DNA of 64,000 bases, taken from contig JAIBBJ010000126.1 in the NCBI GenBank assembly GCA_019694735.1, positions 1-64,000 on the forward strand, in the 5' to 3' direction. The position numbers and the translations under genes are program-made. Below, piece after piece: positions 1-8,564 of this stretch (within the stretch, counting starts at the first letter, position 1; every line of letters begins with the position of its first letter). The notes under the pieces are model-generated. The model worked only from the letters and a program-made list of their open reading frames with translations. It made no database searches and was not told where the DNA came from. The stretch comes from Gemmatimonadaceae bacterium. Lineage in GTDB: Bacteria > Gemmatimonadota > Gemmatimonadetes > Gemmatimonadales > Gemmatimonadaceae.

Positions 1-849
1 CAGCAGCACGCCGGGATGGCGGCGCACGGCTCGCCCGAGCCCCGCGCGCGCCTCCACCCTCGCCCCCGCCTCCGCCGCGCGCGCCGCGTCCGCCGCCAGC
101 GCCTGCGCCTTGAGCAGGCGGATGCGGTGCGCCGCACGCAGCCGGTCGAGCGGCCCGAGCGAGGGCACGTAGCGCGCCCGCAGGATGTCCCATTCCTTCT
201 CGAAGAGCTGCCCCTCCGCCACGGTCTTGCTGGTCGCGTGGAACCGGTAGCCCGCCACCGGCCGGTCGAGCGCGTGGCAGCGCACGCCGCGCGCGAGGAG
301 TGCGGCGTACAGATTGATGTCGAACAGGTAGCGCAGCGACACGTCGAAACCGCCGACCTGCTGCACGAGCGCTCGCGACCAGACGTGCCCCGGCTGCGCG
401 GCCTGGAAGCGCGACGAGAGGAGGTCGAGCATCGTGCGCGGCACCGCGGGCAGGTGCCACTCGTGCACCGGTGCGTCCGCCGTGCCGAAGCCCACGACTC
501 CCCCCGCGATCCATTGCGCCCCCGGGGAGCGCTGCAACGCGTCGAGGAGCGCGGCGAGCGCGCCCGGCAGGTACACGTCGTCGCTGTTCAGGTACGCCAG
601 CCACGTCCCGGTCGCGCGCGCGATCCCCTTGTTGAGGGCGTGCGACTGGCCACGGTCCTTCTCGCTCACCCACCACGCGAGGTGCCGCTCGTAGCGCCGG
701 ATGACCTCGACGCTCTCGTCGGTGCTGCCGCCGTCCACGACGAGGAGCTCGAGGCCGGCGATGCCCTGCGCGAGGATGGAGTCGAGCGTCTCGGCGAGGA
801 AGCGCCCCTGGTTGTACGAGGGCGTCACGATGCTCAGGAGGGGCGCCAT
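1..849 (-). CDS. Family 2 glycosyltransferase (3' end outside window)
   Basis: Reading the minus strand from an ATG at 849 gives a GT-A fold glycosyltransferase. It begins with the GT2 signature (SIVTPSYNQGRFLAETLDS), then VVDGGSTDES, and the DxD-like metal/nucleotide-sugar motif NSDD near residue 90. The frame stays open for 283 codons to the window edge, so the C-terminus is missing. It overlaps the upstream methyltransferase stop as TGATG, so the two are translationally coupled. It probably adds a sugar to the repeat unit of the exopolysaccharide made by this locus; donor and acceptor cannot be read from the sequence. Confidence 0.85.
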   Translation of the reverse strand, partial: MAPLLSIVTPSYNQGRFLAETLDSILAQGIAGLELLVVDGGSTDESVEVIRRYERHLAWWVSEKDRGQSHALNKGIARATGTWLAYLNSDDVYLPGALAALLDALQRSPGAQWIAGGVVGFGTADAPVHEWHLPAVPRTMLDLLSSRFQAAQPGHVWSRALVQQVGGFDVSLRYLFDINLYAALLARGVRCHALDRPVAGYRFHATSKTVAEGQLFEKEWDILRARYVPSLGPLDRLRAAHRIRLLKAQALAADAARAAEAGARVEARAGLGRAVRRHPGVLL

Positions 850-1691
850 CACCCCTCCTTGCGGGCGATGAGCGCGCGCGTGTCGGCGCACTCGTGACGC
901 GCCCGTTCCCAGGCCGTGCGATCGAACCGGGGCTCGTACGCGAGGTGCTCCTCGACGTGCACGACCGTGCAGCCGGCCGCGCGCAGCCGCGCCTCCACGC
1001 GCGGCCATTCGACATGGTCGTCCGGCCAGATGTGAAGGTCGCCTTCGGGCATCCAGCGCGGGTCGAGCCAGCGCTGCCAGACGAGCCACGGCCTCATCCG
1101 CGCCCAGTAGCGCCGCGGATCCACGAACCGGGACCAGCGCTTCTCGGGCCAGACGACCGCGCCGTGCAGGTACCGGGCGAGCGCCGGCGGCGGATCCCAG
1201 TAGGCGGGTGCCTTCTCGTGCTCGAGGAGGATGACGCCGCCCGGGCGCACCACGCGGGCCATCTCCTCCACCAGCGCGAGGTAGTCGGGCACGTGGTGGA
1301 GCACGGAGTAGGCGCCGACGAGGTCCACGCTCGCGTCGCCGAGCGGCCGAAGGTCGGTGCCGTTGAGGACCATCGTCATCAGGCGGTCGCCCGCGCCGAG
1401 GCGCGCCCGGAGCGTCTCGAGCATCCGCGGCGCGACATCGCTCGCGAGCACCTTCCCGGGATGGTCGAGGAGCTTCGCCGCGAGGTTCCCGGTCCCGGCG
1501 CCGATGTCGAGCATCACGCGCGTGTTCGGCTGGGTCGCGGAGCGGATCGCGCCCACGGCGCGGGCGACCGAGGCGACGAGGCGCGATTGCTCGACGTCGT
1601 TCCAGATCTCCGGATGCCGCGCATCGTAGCCGCCGAGGAGCCGGTCGTGGGCGGCACGGTTCGCCGCGATGCGGCGGCCCGCGGTCGTCAT
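849..1691 (-). CDS. Class I SAM-dependent methyltransferase
   Basis: This 280-residue protein has a Methyltransf_11-type Rossmann core: motif I is MLDIGAGTGNLAAKLL near residue 65, followed by an acidic region, LVGAYSVLHHVPDYLAL and the post-core RPGGVILLEHEKA. The C-terminal 90 residues are Trp/Arg rich. The ATG at 1691 overlaps the stop of the O-antigen-ligase-like gene (ATGA), and its own stop overlaps the start of the GT2 gene. The position inside the exopolysaccharide operon suggests it methylates a sugar or lipid-linked intermediate, but this is inferred from context only; UbiE-like small-molecule methylation cannot be excluded. Confidence 0.8.
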   Translation of the reverse strand: MTTAGRRIAANRAAHDRLLGGYDARHPEIWNDVEQSRLVASVARAVGAIRSATQPNTRVMLDIGAGTGNLAAKLLDHPGKVLASDVAPRMLETLRARLGAGDRLMTMVLNGTDLRPLGDASVDLVGAYSVLHHVPDYLALVEEMARVVRPGGVILLEHEKAPAYWDPPPALARYLHGAVVWPEKRWSRFVDPRRYWARMRPWLVWQRWLDPRWMPEGDLHIWPDDHVEWPRVEARLRAAGCTVVHVEEHLAYEPRFDRTAWERARHECADTRALIARKEG

Positions 1692-3136
1692 CGCCACCGG
1701 AGCTGCTGCGCGCGGTACGCGGCCGTCGCGCCCGAGGCGAGGTTGTGGGCGTGCGCCGAGACGCCGAAGCCGATCAGCACCCAGAAGAGCGTGCCCGGCG
1801 CCCCGGTGAAGATCTCCGAGATGAGGAGTGAGGCGAGCAGGGCCAGTGCACCGGAACGCGCGGCATTGGCGAACGGGTCGAATTGCGCATCGGCCAGGCG
1901 GATGCCCTGCACGACGATGCCGGCCACGCCGAGGAAGAAGAGCAGCCCGCCCGGCCAGCCGAAGAGGAAGAAGACTTCGAGGAGGCCGTTCTCGAAGTTG
2001 CGGATCCCGCCCGATCGGCGCGCCGTGACCGCCGAGCCGGTGGCGCCGAGCCCGGCGCCCTCGGCGTAGTCGAGCACCAGCGTGTACGCGGCGCGGGCGA
2101 CCATCACGCGGCTCCGGACCGAGGAGTCCGTCTCCCCGGACGCGATCGACACGATGCGCGACGTGATCCCCTCGCGGATGCGCGGGATGGTGATCACGGG
2201 CAGCGCCATCACCGCGACGAACGTGAGCGTCAGCCAGTTCCGCGGCAATCGGCGCACGGGCTGCGTGACGAGCTGCAGCACGAGGCCGAGCGCGAAGCCG
2301 AGCCAGGCGGTGCGAATGCGCGACAGGAGCAAGCCGATGAAGCCCAGCACGAGCGACGCGAGCCGCCCGCGCACGTCGGCCGAGAGGAGCAGCAGGAGCC
2401 CGACCTCCATCACGACGGCGAAGGTGCCCGGCATCGTCATCGACCCGAAGACGCGCACCGAGAACGGCTCCGGCCGGCCGATCGACTGCAGGTCGGTCGA
2501 GACCATCCAGAACGCGTCCCACGGCGGCATCGTGACGAATTGGAAGACGCCGTACGCGGCGGCGGGGCCGATCCCCCAGGCGAGCGTGCGCAGGAACGCC
2601 TGGCGCACGTCCGGGTACCGGCGCCAGTGGAGCGCCACGTGCAGCCCGACCATCGCCGGCGAGAGCCACGTGAGGTACGCGTAGAACGCGGCGACGAGGC
2701 CGTTGCGCAGCGCGCCGACGAGGAACCCGTACGTCACGGCCGCGATGACGAGGAGCGCCGGTGCGAAGAGCACCCCCCGGAGCTCCTTGAGGAAGCGCAG
2801 CAGGGTGATCACCGCGACCGCCGATGCGAGGACGGGCGCGGCGAGCGCGAGATTGGTCGGGTTGAAGCCGTGGTGCAGGTCGAGCACACGGCGGAGCAGC
2901 GGCGTGTAGAACCAGAGCGAGACGACGAAGGCGAGGTAGCCCGCCGGGTTCCGCCAGACGAGGGTCACCGCGGTCGCCGCGGCGGCGACCGCCCACGCCG
3001 GCGCGAACACCCCGCCGCCCGCGCCCGCGAACCCCGCGAGCGTGAGCAGCACGAAGCCGGTCACGGCGAGCGTCTGCAGCGACGGGAACGCGGAGGCGCG
3101 CGGCGCCTCGGCGACCGGCAGGGAGGAGGCCGTCAC
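1688..3136 (-). CDS. O-antigen ligase/polymerase-like membrane protein
   Basis: The product is about 482 residues with roughly ten or more hydrophobic segments and a large loop between later helices, typical of the Wzy/WaaL (O-antigen ligase) superfamily that polymerises or ligates undecaprenyl-linked glycans at the periplasmic face. Conserved-looking Arg-rich stretches occur between helices (e.g. SRIRTAWLGFALG and TSRIVSIASGETDSSVRSR). I chose the GTG at 3136: it follows the upstream stop by 7 bases and has GAGGG upstream, whereas the longer frame to 3211 would overlap the upstream gene by 68 bp and adds an Arg-rich, non-membrane leader. Operon partner of the Wzc/Wza homologues. Confidence 0.75.
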   Translation of the reverse strand: MTASSLPVAEAPRASAFPSLQTLAVTGFVLLTLAGFAGAGGGVFAPAWAVAAAATAVTLVWRNPAGYLAFVVSLWFYTPLLRRVLDLHHGFNPTNLALAAPVLASAVAVITLLRFLKELRGVLFAPALLVIAAVTYGFLVGALRNGLVAAFYAYLTWLSPAMVGLHVALHWRRYPDVRQAFLRTLAWGIGPAAAYGVFQFVTMPPWDAFWMVSTDLQSIGRPEPFSVRVFGSMTMPGTFAVVMEVGLLLLLSADVRGRLASLVLGFIGLLLSRIRTAWLGFALGLVLQLVTQPVRRLPRNWLTLTFVAVMALPVITIPRIREGITSRIVSIASGETDSSVRSRVMVARAAYTLVLDYAEGAGLGATGSAVTARRSGGIRNFENGLLEVFFLFGWPGGLLFFLGVAGIVVQGIRLADAQFDPFANAARSGALALLASLLISEIFTGAPGTLFWVLIGFGVSAHAHNLASGATAAYRAQQLRWR

Positions 3137-3143
3137 GCGGCCC

Positions 3144-3803
3144 TCAGGACGTCGGCGGACCCGGGCGCGGGGCGCGCGTCGCCGGCAGCACGCCGCGCCC
3201 GCGCAGCGCACGCCGCAGGCGGCGCCGCGCCGACGACGCCGCGTAGCCGAGCAGGCTCACCGCCACCGTCGCCGCCGTGCCGTGTACGAAGAGCGAGAAG
3301 GGGGCGAAGCCGTCGCCGCCGCCCACCGGGACCGCGATACCGCTGGACGTAGGGGCCGCCGCCATGCCGTTCAGCCGCCGGATCAGCTCCGCGTCGGCGC
3401 CCCAGAGCATCCCGGGGAGCGTGGTCGTGAAACCGGAGCTGAGCAGCGGGTCGCTCGCGCGGAAGATGAACATCGTGCCGAGCCAGAGCCCGATGAGCAT
3501 GATGGTGCTCAGATAGAGCAGGCGGGACGTCAGCCCGCGGCGGCCCCGGCCGCGCCGCCGGCCGGTCCACGGCTGGTCGAGCATCCACCAGACCAGGAGC
3601 GAGACCGCGAGCGAGAGGACCAGCACCAGCGGGGCCGCGACGAGCTCCAGCATCGCGAGCAGCGCGCCGACGAGCAGCGCCGCGCCGAACTGCCCCGACG
3701 ATGCGGGGCGCTCGGCACCCGTATCGAAGATCTCCGGCACGAGCTCCGGGCCCGTGTCGTTCCCCGCTGCCACGCGCGCCCCGCCACGGGAGGCGCGACT
3801 CAC
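3144..3803 (-). CDS. Exopolysaccharide-locus membrane protein, unknown function
   Basis: This is a 219-residue protein with a GTG start (GGAG about 9 bases upstream). It has about four membrane spans: two adjacent helices at residues 38-72, one near 95-112 and one near 170-185, ending in a basic Arg/Pro-rich tail. I do not recognise the family. It sits between the Wzc-like kinase gene (16 bp upstream) and the O-antigen-ligase-like gene (7 bp downstream), so it is likely an accessory component of polysaccharide assembly or anchoring. No catalytic motif is visible. Confidence 0.7.
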   Translation of the reverse strand: MSRASRGGARVAAGNDTGPELVPEIFDTGAERPASSGQFGAALLVGALLAMLELVAAPLVLVLSLAVSLLVWWMLDQPWTGRRRGRGRRGLTSRLLYLSTIMLIGLWLGTMFIFRASDPLLSSGFTTTLPGMLWGADAELIRRLNGMAAAPTSSGIAVPVGGGDGFAPFSLFVHGTAATVAVSLLGYAASSARRRLRRALRGRGVLPATRAPRPGPPTS

Positions 3804-3819
3804 GCCGCGGCTCCGTCGC

Positions 3820-6183
3820 TCATCGCCCGTAGTCGTAGTAGTAGCCGTAGCCCGACCGGTACCGCGACCCGCGGCGGAACTCGACGTCGTTCAGCACCGC
3901 GCCGGCGAGGTTCACCTGCACGTTGCGCAGCTGCGCGACGGCGAACCGCAGCTCGTCCCGGTCCGTCCGGTCCGACCGCGCGACGAGCAGCAGGGCGTCG
4001 GCGTGGGCGCCGATCAGCGCCGAATCGGTGAAGAGGTTGAGCGGCGGTGTGTCGAGGAGCACGTAGTCGTACTGCTGGCGCAGCCGGTCGAAGAGCGGCT
4101 GCAGCCGCTGCGCCACGAGGAGGTCGGCCGGGTTCACGCTCGGCGCCGAGCCGAGCGGGAGCACGTCGATCGAGCCGCCCCCTTCCATCGCGACGCGCCG
4201 GATGCACTCGCCCGGCGATGCCTGCCCGTACATGAGATCGAAGAAGCCCGGGGCCGGCGGGATGCCGAACACGTCGTGCACCGTGCCGCGCCGCGTCTCC
4301 GCATCGATCAGGATCACCCGCTGGCCCTGATGCGCCAGGGTCACCGCGAGGTTCACGGCGGTGGTCGTCTTCCCGTCGCCCGGCAGGGCGCTGGTCACGA
4401 CGATCACGCGCGGCGGCTTCGGCGGCGTGAGGTAGTTGAGGTTCGTCCGCAGCGACCGGTAGGCCTCGGCGGCCGGCGTATGGTAGTCGCGGCCGGTGGC
4501 CGGGACGCCGTCGCGCTGCGTCGCCGCGCCCGTGCCGCCCACCGCCACGGGGGGCCCGAGTCGATACGCACCGGTCCGGGCCTGCTGCTGCAGGTTGGGG
4601 ATGATGCCCACCACCGGGACGCCGACGAGGTTGGCGAGGTCCGCCTCGGTGCGCACCGTCGTGTCGAGCCACTCGCGCAGGAAGGCGATGCCGACGCCGA
4701 CGACGAGGCCGGCGAGCACCGCGATCGCGAAGATCAGCGCCTTCGATTGCGAGATCTGCGCCGGCGCGCCGAGGGCCTCGTCGAGCACCTGTGCGGTCGA
4801 GTCCTGCACGGCGGCCGTGATCTCGGCCTCCTTCAACCGCGACTGCACCATCATCGACAGGTCCTCGAGGACCCGCCGGTTCCGTTCCAGCCGCTGGAAC
4901 GTCAGCTGCTGCTCGGGGATCTTCTTGCGCGCCTCCTCGAGCGACTCGACCCGCTGGTCGAGCACGCGGATCTGCGCGTTGACACCGGTCAGGAAGCGAC
5001 GCGCGCGGTCCTCGATGACGTCCTGGACCGCGTCGATCCGGCGGTCGAGCGCGCGGACATCGGGATCGGTCGGCATCCGGCGGTTGAGCAGCGTCGTGCG
5101 CTCGTCCACCAGTTGCGAGAGCCGCTCCACCTCGGACTCGGCGATGCGCGCGTCCGAGAACGCGTCGGTCGAGAGGATGCGCTCGAGCAGGGCGCGGCGC
5201 CGCGTGGTCGAGTCCGTGGACTGGGCGCCCTGGAAGGCGAGATTCAGCTGCTCGCGGATGCCGCGCAGCGTCGCCGCCGCGCTCTTCAGCTCGTTGATCT
5301 CGGAGAAGAAGTACTGCGCCTGGTCCTCGGGGGTGGTGATCCCCTCGCGCAGCAGATAGTCGCGGATCTCGCCCTCGGCCCCGGCCAGCTGGCCGTCGAG
5401 CGAGCCGAGCTGCGCCTCGAGGTAGGCGACCGTCGCCCGCGCGCTGGCGCGCTCGAGGTCCATCTTCCGGCCGACGAAGCGCCGCGCGACGACGTTCGGC
5501 ACGTCGCGCGTCAGCTCGGGGTCGGTGCCGGTGAACGTGATCCGGAGGACGTTGGCGTCCCGGTTGGGCTGCAGCACCTCGAGGGCCGCCCGCAGGCCGC
5601 TGGCCACCGCGAGACGCGAGACGACCACGAGCGTCATCCGATCCTGCTGCCGCGCCTCCGGCTTGAACGCGAGCCGGAGCCCGGGCAGCACGATCGGCGT
5701 CGTGTCGGCGAAGGTGCCGAACGCGGTGTCGCGCGGGAGGCCGCGGACCGACCAGCCGCGGCCGTCCCGCTGGAAGCGGTACTCCGCGTCCGGCGCGTCG
5801 GGCGCGACCTCCGCCCACGCGACGAGGGCGCTGCGCGGCGTGCGCTGCGGCGACGCCACCGCGAGGCGCAGGCCGAGCGAATCCACGACCTCGAGTGCGA
5901 GGTTGCGGCTCGTGATGATCTCGGTGCTGGTCGCGAGCAGTTGCTGGTAGTCGGGCCCGAAGTAGAACTGCGCGGACGCGGCCGGCTTCGGCTCGTCGAT
6001 CCGCACGGTCACCTCGGCCTGGTACAGGGGCTCCACGCGCCCCGACGCGACGACGCCGGCGGCCACCGCGAGGCCCACGCACACCACGATGATCCACGCG
6101 CTGCGCGCGATCGTCGCCCACCCGCGCCGCAGGTCCAGCGGCTGGTTCGGCTCGACGGGCACCACCATCGGCAGGTTGCTCAT
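3820..6183 (-). CDS. Wzc-like polysaccharide co-polymerase / BY-kinase
   Basis: The 787-residue protein has the full Wzc architecture. An N-terminal membrane helix lies near residues 28-46, followed by a Wzz-type periplasmic region with long coiled coils (about 170-450). A second helix (about 480-500) leads to a cytoplasmic BY-kinase domain with Walker A SALPGDGKTTTAVNLA, an A'-like VILIDAETRRG and Walker B YVLLDTPP. The C-terminus is a tyrosine cluster (SGYGYYYDYGR), the usual autophosphorylation tail. It controls polymer length and export together with the Wza-like protein encoded 7 bp upstream. The PHP phosphatase at 9731-10570 is the expected counter-enzyme. The A' motif reads DAETRRG rather than the usual DADLR. 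Confidence 0.93.
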   Translation of the reverse strand: MSNLPMVVPVEPNQPLDLRRGWATIARSAWIIVVCVGLAVAAGVVASGRVEPLYQAEVTVRIDEPKPAASAQFYFGPDYQQLLATSTEIITSRNLALEVVDSLGLRLAVASPQRTPRSALVAWAEVAPDAPDAEYRFQRDGRGWSVRGLPRDTAFGTFADTTPIVLPGLRLAFKPEARQQDRMTLVVVSRLAVASGLRAALEVLQPNRDANVLRITFTGTDPELTRDVPNVVARRFVGRKMDLERASARATVAYLEAQLGSLDGQLAGAEGEIRDYLLREGITTPEDQAQYFFSEINELKSAAATLRGIREQLNLAFQGAQSTDSTTRRRALLERILSTDAFSDARIAESEVERLSQLVDERTTLLNRRMPTDPDVRALDRRIDAVQDVIEDRARRFLTGVNAQIRVLDQRVESLEEARKKIPEQQLTFQRLERNRRVLEDLSMMVQSRLKEAEITAAVQDSTAQVLDEALGAPAQISQSKALIFAIAVLAGLVVGVGIAFLREWLDTTVRTEADLANLVGVPVVGIIPNLQQQARTGAYRLGPPVAVGGTGAATQRDGVPATGRDYHTPAAEAYRSLRTNLNYLTPPKPPRVIVVTSALPGDGKTTTAVNLAVTLAHQGQRVILIDAETRRGTVHDVFGIPPAPGFFDLMYGQASPGECIRRVAMEGGGSIDVLPLGSAPSVNPADLLVAQRLQPLFDRLRQQYDYVLLDTPPLNLFTDSALIGAHADALLLVARSDRTDRDELRFAVAQLRNVQVNLAGAVLNDVEFRRGSRYRSGYGYYYDYGR

Positions 6184-6190
6184 CCGCCCC

Positions 6191-6874
6191 TCAATTCCGC
6201 AGCAGCACGGCGATCGAGATCACCGAGGCGATGATCGTGGAGACCGCCGCCACCGTCGTGATCTGGCGCTGGTTGCGGATCCACCACGACTGGTCCTGCA
6301 CGAAGATCGCGTCGCCCGAGCGCAGGTTGAACGCGCCGAGCGACTGTTCGACCGAGAGATCCATCCGCGAGCCGTCGTATCGGATCAGCTGCACGCGCGG
6401 CAGCCCCTCGGCGCCGATCGTGCCCCCCGCCCGCGCGATCACCTGCACCGTCGTCGACGTCGGGTCCACCGGATAGACGCCCGGCGCGCGCACCGAGCCG
6501 AAGACCGGCACCGGCCGCACGAGGCGCACGTCCACCGGCGTGTTCACGATCCGGTCGCGGAACTTCGCGATCAGCAGCGTGTTCAGCGAATCCGCCGTCA
6601 GCCCGCCGAGCTTGAGCCGCCCGAGCGACGGCACGATGGCGGTGCTGTCATTCTGCACCAGCAGCTCGCCGGACAGCTCGGGCTCGCGCCACACGTTGAT
6701 CTTCACGATGTCGCCCGGCTGCGTCGTCCACGGCTGCAGCATCGACGCCGGGAGGGGCGCGACCGTGGGCGGCCGCGAGGGTCGGCACGCGGCCAGCGCG
6801 GACACGGCCACGAGCGCGAGGGCCGTGCGCGACCAGCGCCGGCCGGGGCGGGGAGAGTGACGGGAGGATGGCAT
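6191..6874 (-). CDS. Wza-like polysaccharide export lipoprotein
   Basis: The protein of about 227 residues has a basic N-terminus and a lipobox (VSALAAC, Cys about residue 29). A Poly_export/SLBB region begins QPGDIVKINVWREPELSGE and continues with GSVRAPGVYPVDP and the SLBB-like AGGTIGAEGLPRVQLIRYDG. A hydrophobic C-terminal segment (TVAAVSTIIASVISIAVLL) corresponds to the helix that crosses the outer membrane in Wza. I chose the ATG at 6874 because TGAGGGACAG lies immediately upstream; the longer frame to 6913 lacks such a site. It is first in the wza-wzc order and forms the outer-membrane export channel. Confidence 0.88.
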   Translation of the reverse strand: MPSSRHSPRPGRRWSRTALALVAVSALAACRPSRPPTVAPLPASMLQPWTTQPGDIVKINVWREPELSGELLVQNDSTAIVPSLGRLKLGGLTADSLNTLLIAKFRDRIVNTPVDVRLVRPVPVFGSVRAPGVYPVDPTSTTVQVIARAGGTIGAEGLPRVQLIRYDGSRMDLSVEQSLGAFNLRSGDAIFVQDQSWWIRNQRQITTVAAVSTIIASVISIAVLLRN

Positions 6875-6929
6875 CTGTCCCTCAATACGACCGAGGGGCC
6901 GCGCCCGAAACAAACCCGGGGGGACCCGG

Positions 6930-8447
6930 TCAGTAGGCCCCGCGCATCGACAGAACCGCTGGCAGCGTCCGCGCGAGGATCACGAGGTCGCGCCACACCG
7001 TCCAGCCGCGGATGTACGCCGCCTCCAGCTGCACGACCGCCTCGAAGTCGGTGATGGCATTGCGCCCCCCCACCTGCCACGGGCCGGTGATGCCCGGCAG
7101 CACCTCGAACCGCACGAAGTGGTGCGGCTGGTAGCGCGCCACCTCGCTCGGCAGCGCCGGCCGCGGGCCGACCAGGGACATCTCGCCCCGGAGCACGTTG
7201 ACCAGCTGCGGGAGTTCGTCGAGCGACGACCGGCGAAGGAAGCGGCCCACCGGCGTCAGGCGCGGGTCGCCGCGGACCTTGAAGAGCGGCGCGTCCGCGT
7301 ACTGGTTCGCCGACGCGACCTCGGCCTGGCGGGACTCGGCATCCTCGACCATCGTGCGGAACTTGTAGAGCGTGAACGCGTCGCCGCCCAATCCCACGCG
7401 CACCTGACGGAAGAGGATGGGACCGCGCGAGGTGAGGCGGACCGCCGCCGCGACGAGCACGATCACGGGCGCGCCCAGCACCAGCCCCACCGCGGCCCCG
7501 GCGAGGTCGAGCGCGCGCTTCACCACGAGCTGCAGGCCGACGAGCGCCGGCCGGCTGAGCATCGCCAGCGGCTCCGCGCGCCGCAGCAGGAAGCTCGGTT
7601 CGTCGAGCCGCTGGAAGGCGCGGCGGCGCGTCGCGAACACGCGGCAACCCGCGCTCGTCGCGGCGATGATCAGGCTCTGGAGCGCGCCGTCGGCCAGCGG
7701 CCCCACGAGCACGACCGCATCCGCGCTGCGGCGCTGCAGCGCCTCGTAGAGCTCCCCCATGCCGTCGGCGGTGTCGGTCGGCCACGCATCGCTGATGGGG
7801 AAGAAGCCGGGCGGCGCGAGCTCGGGATCCTCGGCCACGCGCCGGGCCCACTCCGCGCGCACGCCGTCGAGGACGTCCGGCAAGGCGACGATGAGCGTGC
7901 GCGCCGGTTCCAGGCCCTTCGGGTCGATCGAGCGCAGCGCACGCGTGATGACGACGCGCTGCGCCATCAGCGCGCCCCAGGCCACGGCGAGCAGCACGCC
8001 CACCGCCCCGGCGCGCGCCACCAGGAACGCGGTCCAGATCTCGGTCCAGCGCGGCAGCGCGAGCCCGAGGAGGAGCGCGGCGAGGATGCGGCCCCCGTGC
8101 CGCTCGCGCTCGGTGTACGAATAGCTGCGCGTGGCGACGAGGCAGAACGCCAGCGCGCCGAGCCGGCGCGCGAGCGGCAACGGCTCGATCGGGATCAGGA
8201 ACCGGAGGAAATCGCCACCCCCGGGGCCCAGCGCGCGCCCCATCTCCTCGAGCGGGAGCACCGCGAGGGCGATGAACACGAGCGCGAGGGTGACGACGTC
8301 CCCCGCCACGATCCCGCCGCCGTACACGACCTCGCGCCAGAAACGGCGGCGCTGCAGCCGCACGGCGCGCTGGCGCGCGCCGAGCTTCGCGATGTGCGCG
8401 GTCGGCTCGGTCGGGGTGGCGAGGGGCATCGGCTGGATCGGGAGCAC
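6930..8447 (-). CDS. Polyprenyl-phosphate sugar phosphotransferase (WbaP/WcaJ type)
   Basis: The 505-residue initiating glycosyltransferase has several N-terminal membrane helices, a Rossmann-like CoA_binding_3 region (about 170-290), one more helix (about 320-340) and the C-terminal bacterial sugar transferase domain. That domain carries LYKFRTM, GRFLRRSSLDELPQLVNVL, MSLVGPRP and the final PGITGPWQV..GRN. It transfers a sugar-1-phosphate to undecaprenyl phosphate to begin the repeat unit. The GTG at 8447 opens the longest frame; an ATG at 8429 is an equally good start, as neither has a clear Shine-Dalgarno sequence. It is the first gene of this leftward run and is divergent from the PilT-like gene. 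Confidence 0.9.
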   Translation of the reverse strand: MLPIQPMPLATPTEPTAHIAKLGARQRAVRLQRRRFWREVVYGGGIVAGDVVTLALVFIALAVLPLEEMGRALGPGGGDFLRFLIPIEPLPLARRLGALAFCLVATRSYSYTERERHGGRILAALLLGLALPRWTEIWTAFLVARAGAVGVLLAVAWGALMAQRVVITRALRSIDPKGLEPARTLIVALPDVLDGVRAEWARRVAEDPELAPPGFFPISDAWPTDTADGMGELYEALQRRSADAVVLVGPLADGALQSLIIAATSAGCRVFATRRRAFQRLDEPSFLLRRAEPLAMLSRPALVGLQLVVKRALDLAGAAVGLVLGAPVIVLVAAAVRLTSRGPILFRQVRVGLGGDAFTLYKFRTMVEDAESRQAEVASANQYADAPLFKVRGDPRLTPVGRFLRRSSLDELPQLVNVLRGEMSLVGPRPALPSEVARYQPHHFVRFEVLPGITGPWQVGGRNAITDFEAVVQLEAAYIRGWTVWRDLVILARTLPAVLSMRGAY

Positions 8448-8564
8448 GGCGCGGCCGGGGGCCGTCCGGGGTTTACCTTCTCCGCGGTTGACTCGTCAGC
8501 GGTGCACGGAGTCACCGGACGCGCGTGCCCGCGTCCTCCCCTGTCGCGTCCACGCTCGAGTCCC

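Noticed and set aside
1883-3352. 489-codon plus-strand frame opposite the O-antigen-ligase-like gene
   Set aside because: Arg/Glu/His-rich shadow; the minus strand gives a coherent polytopic membrane protein.
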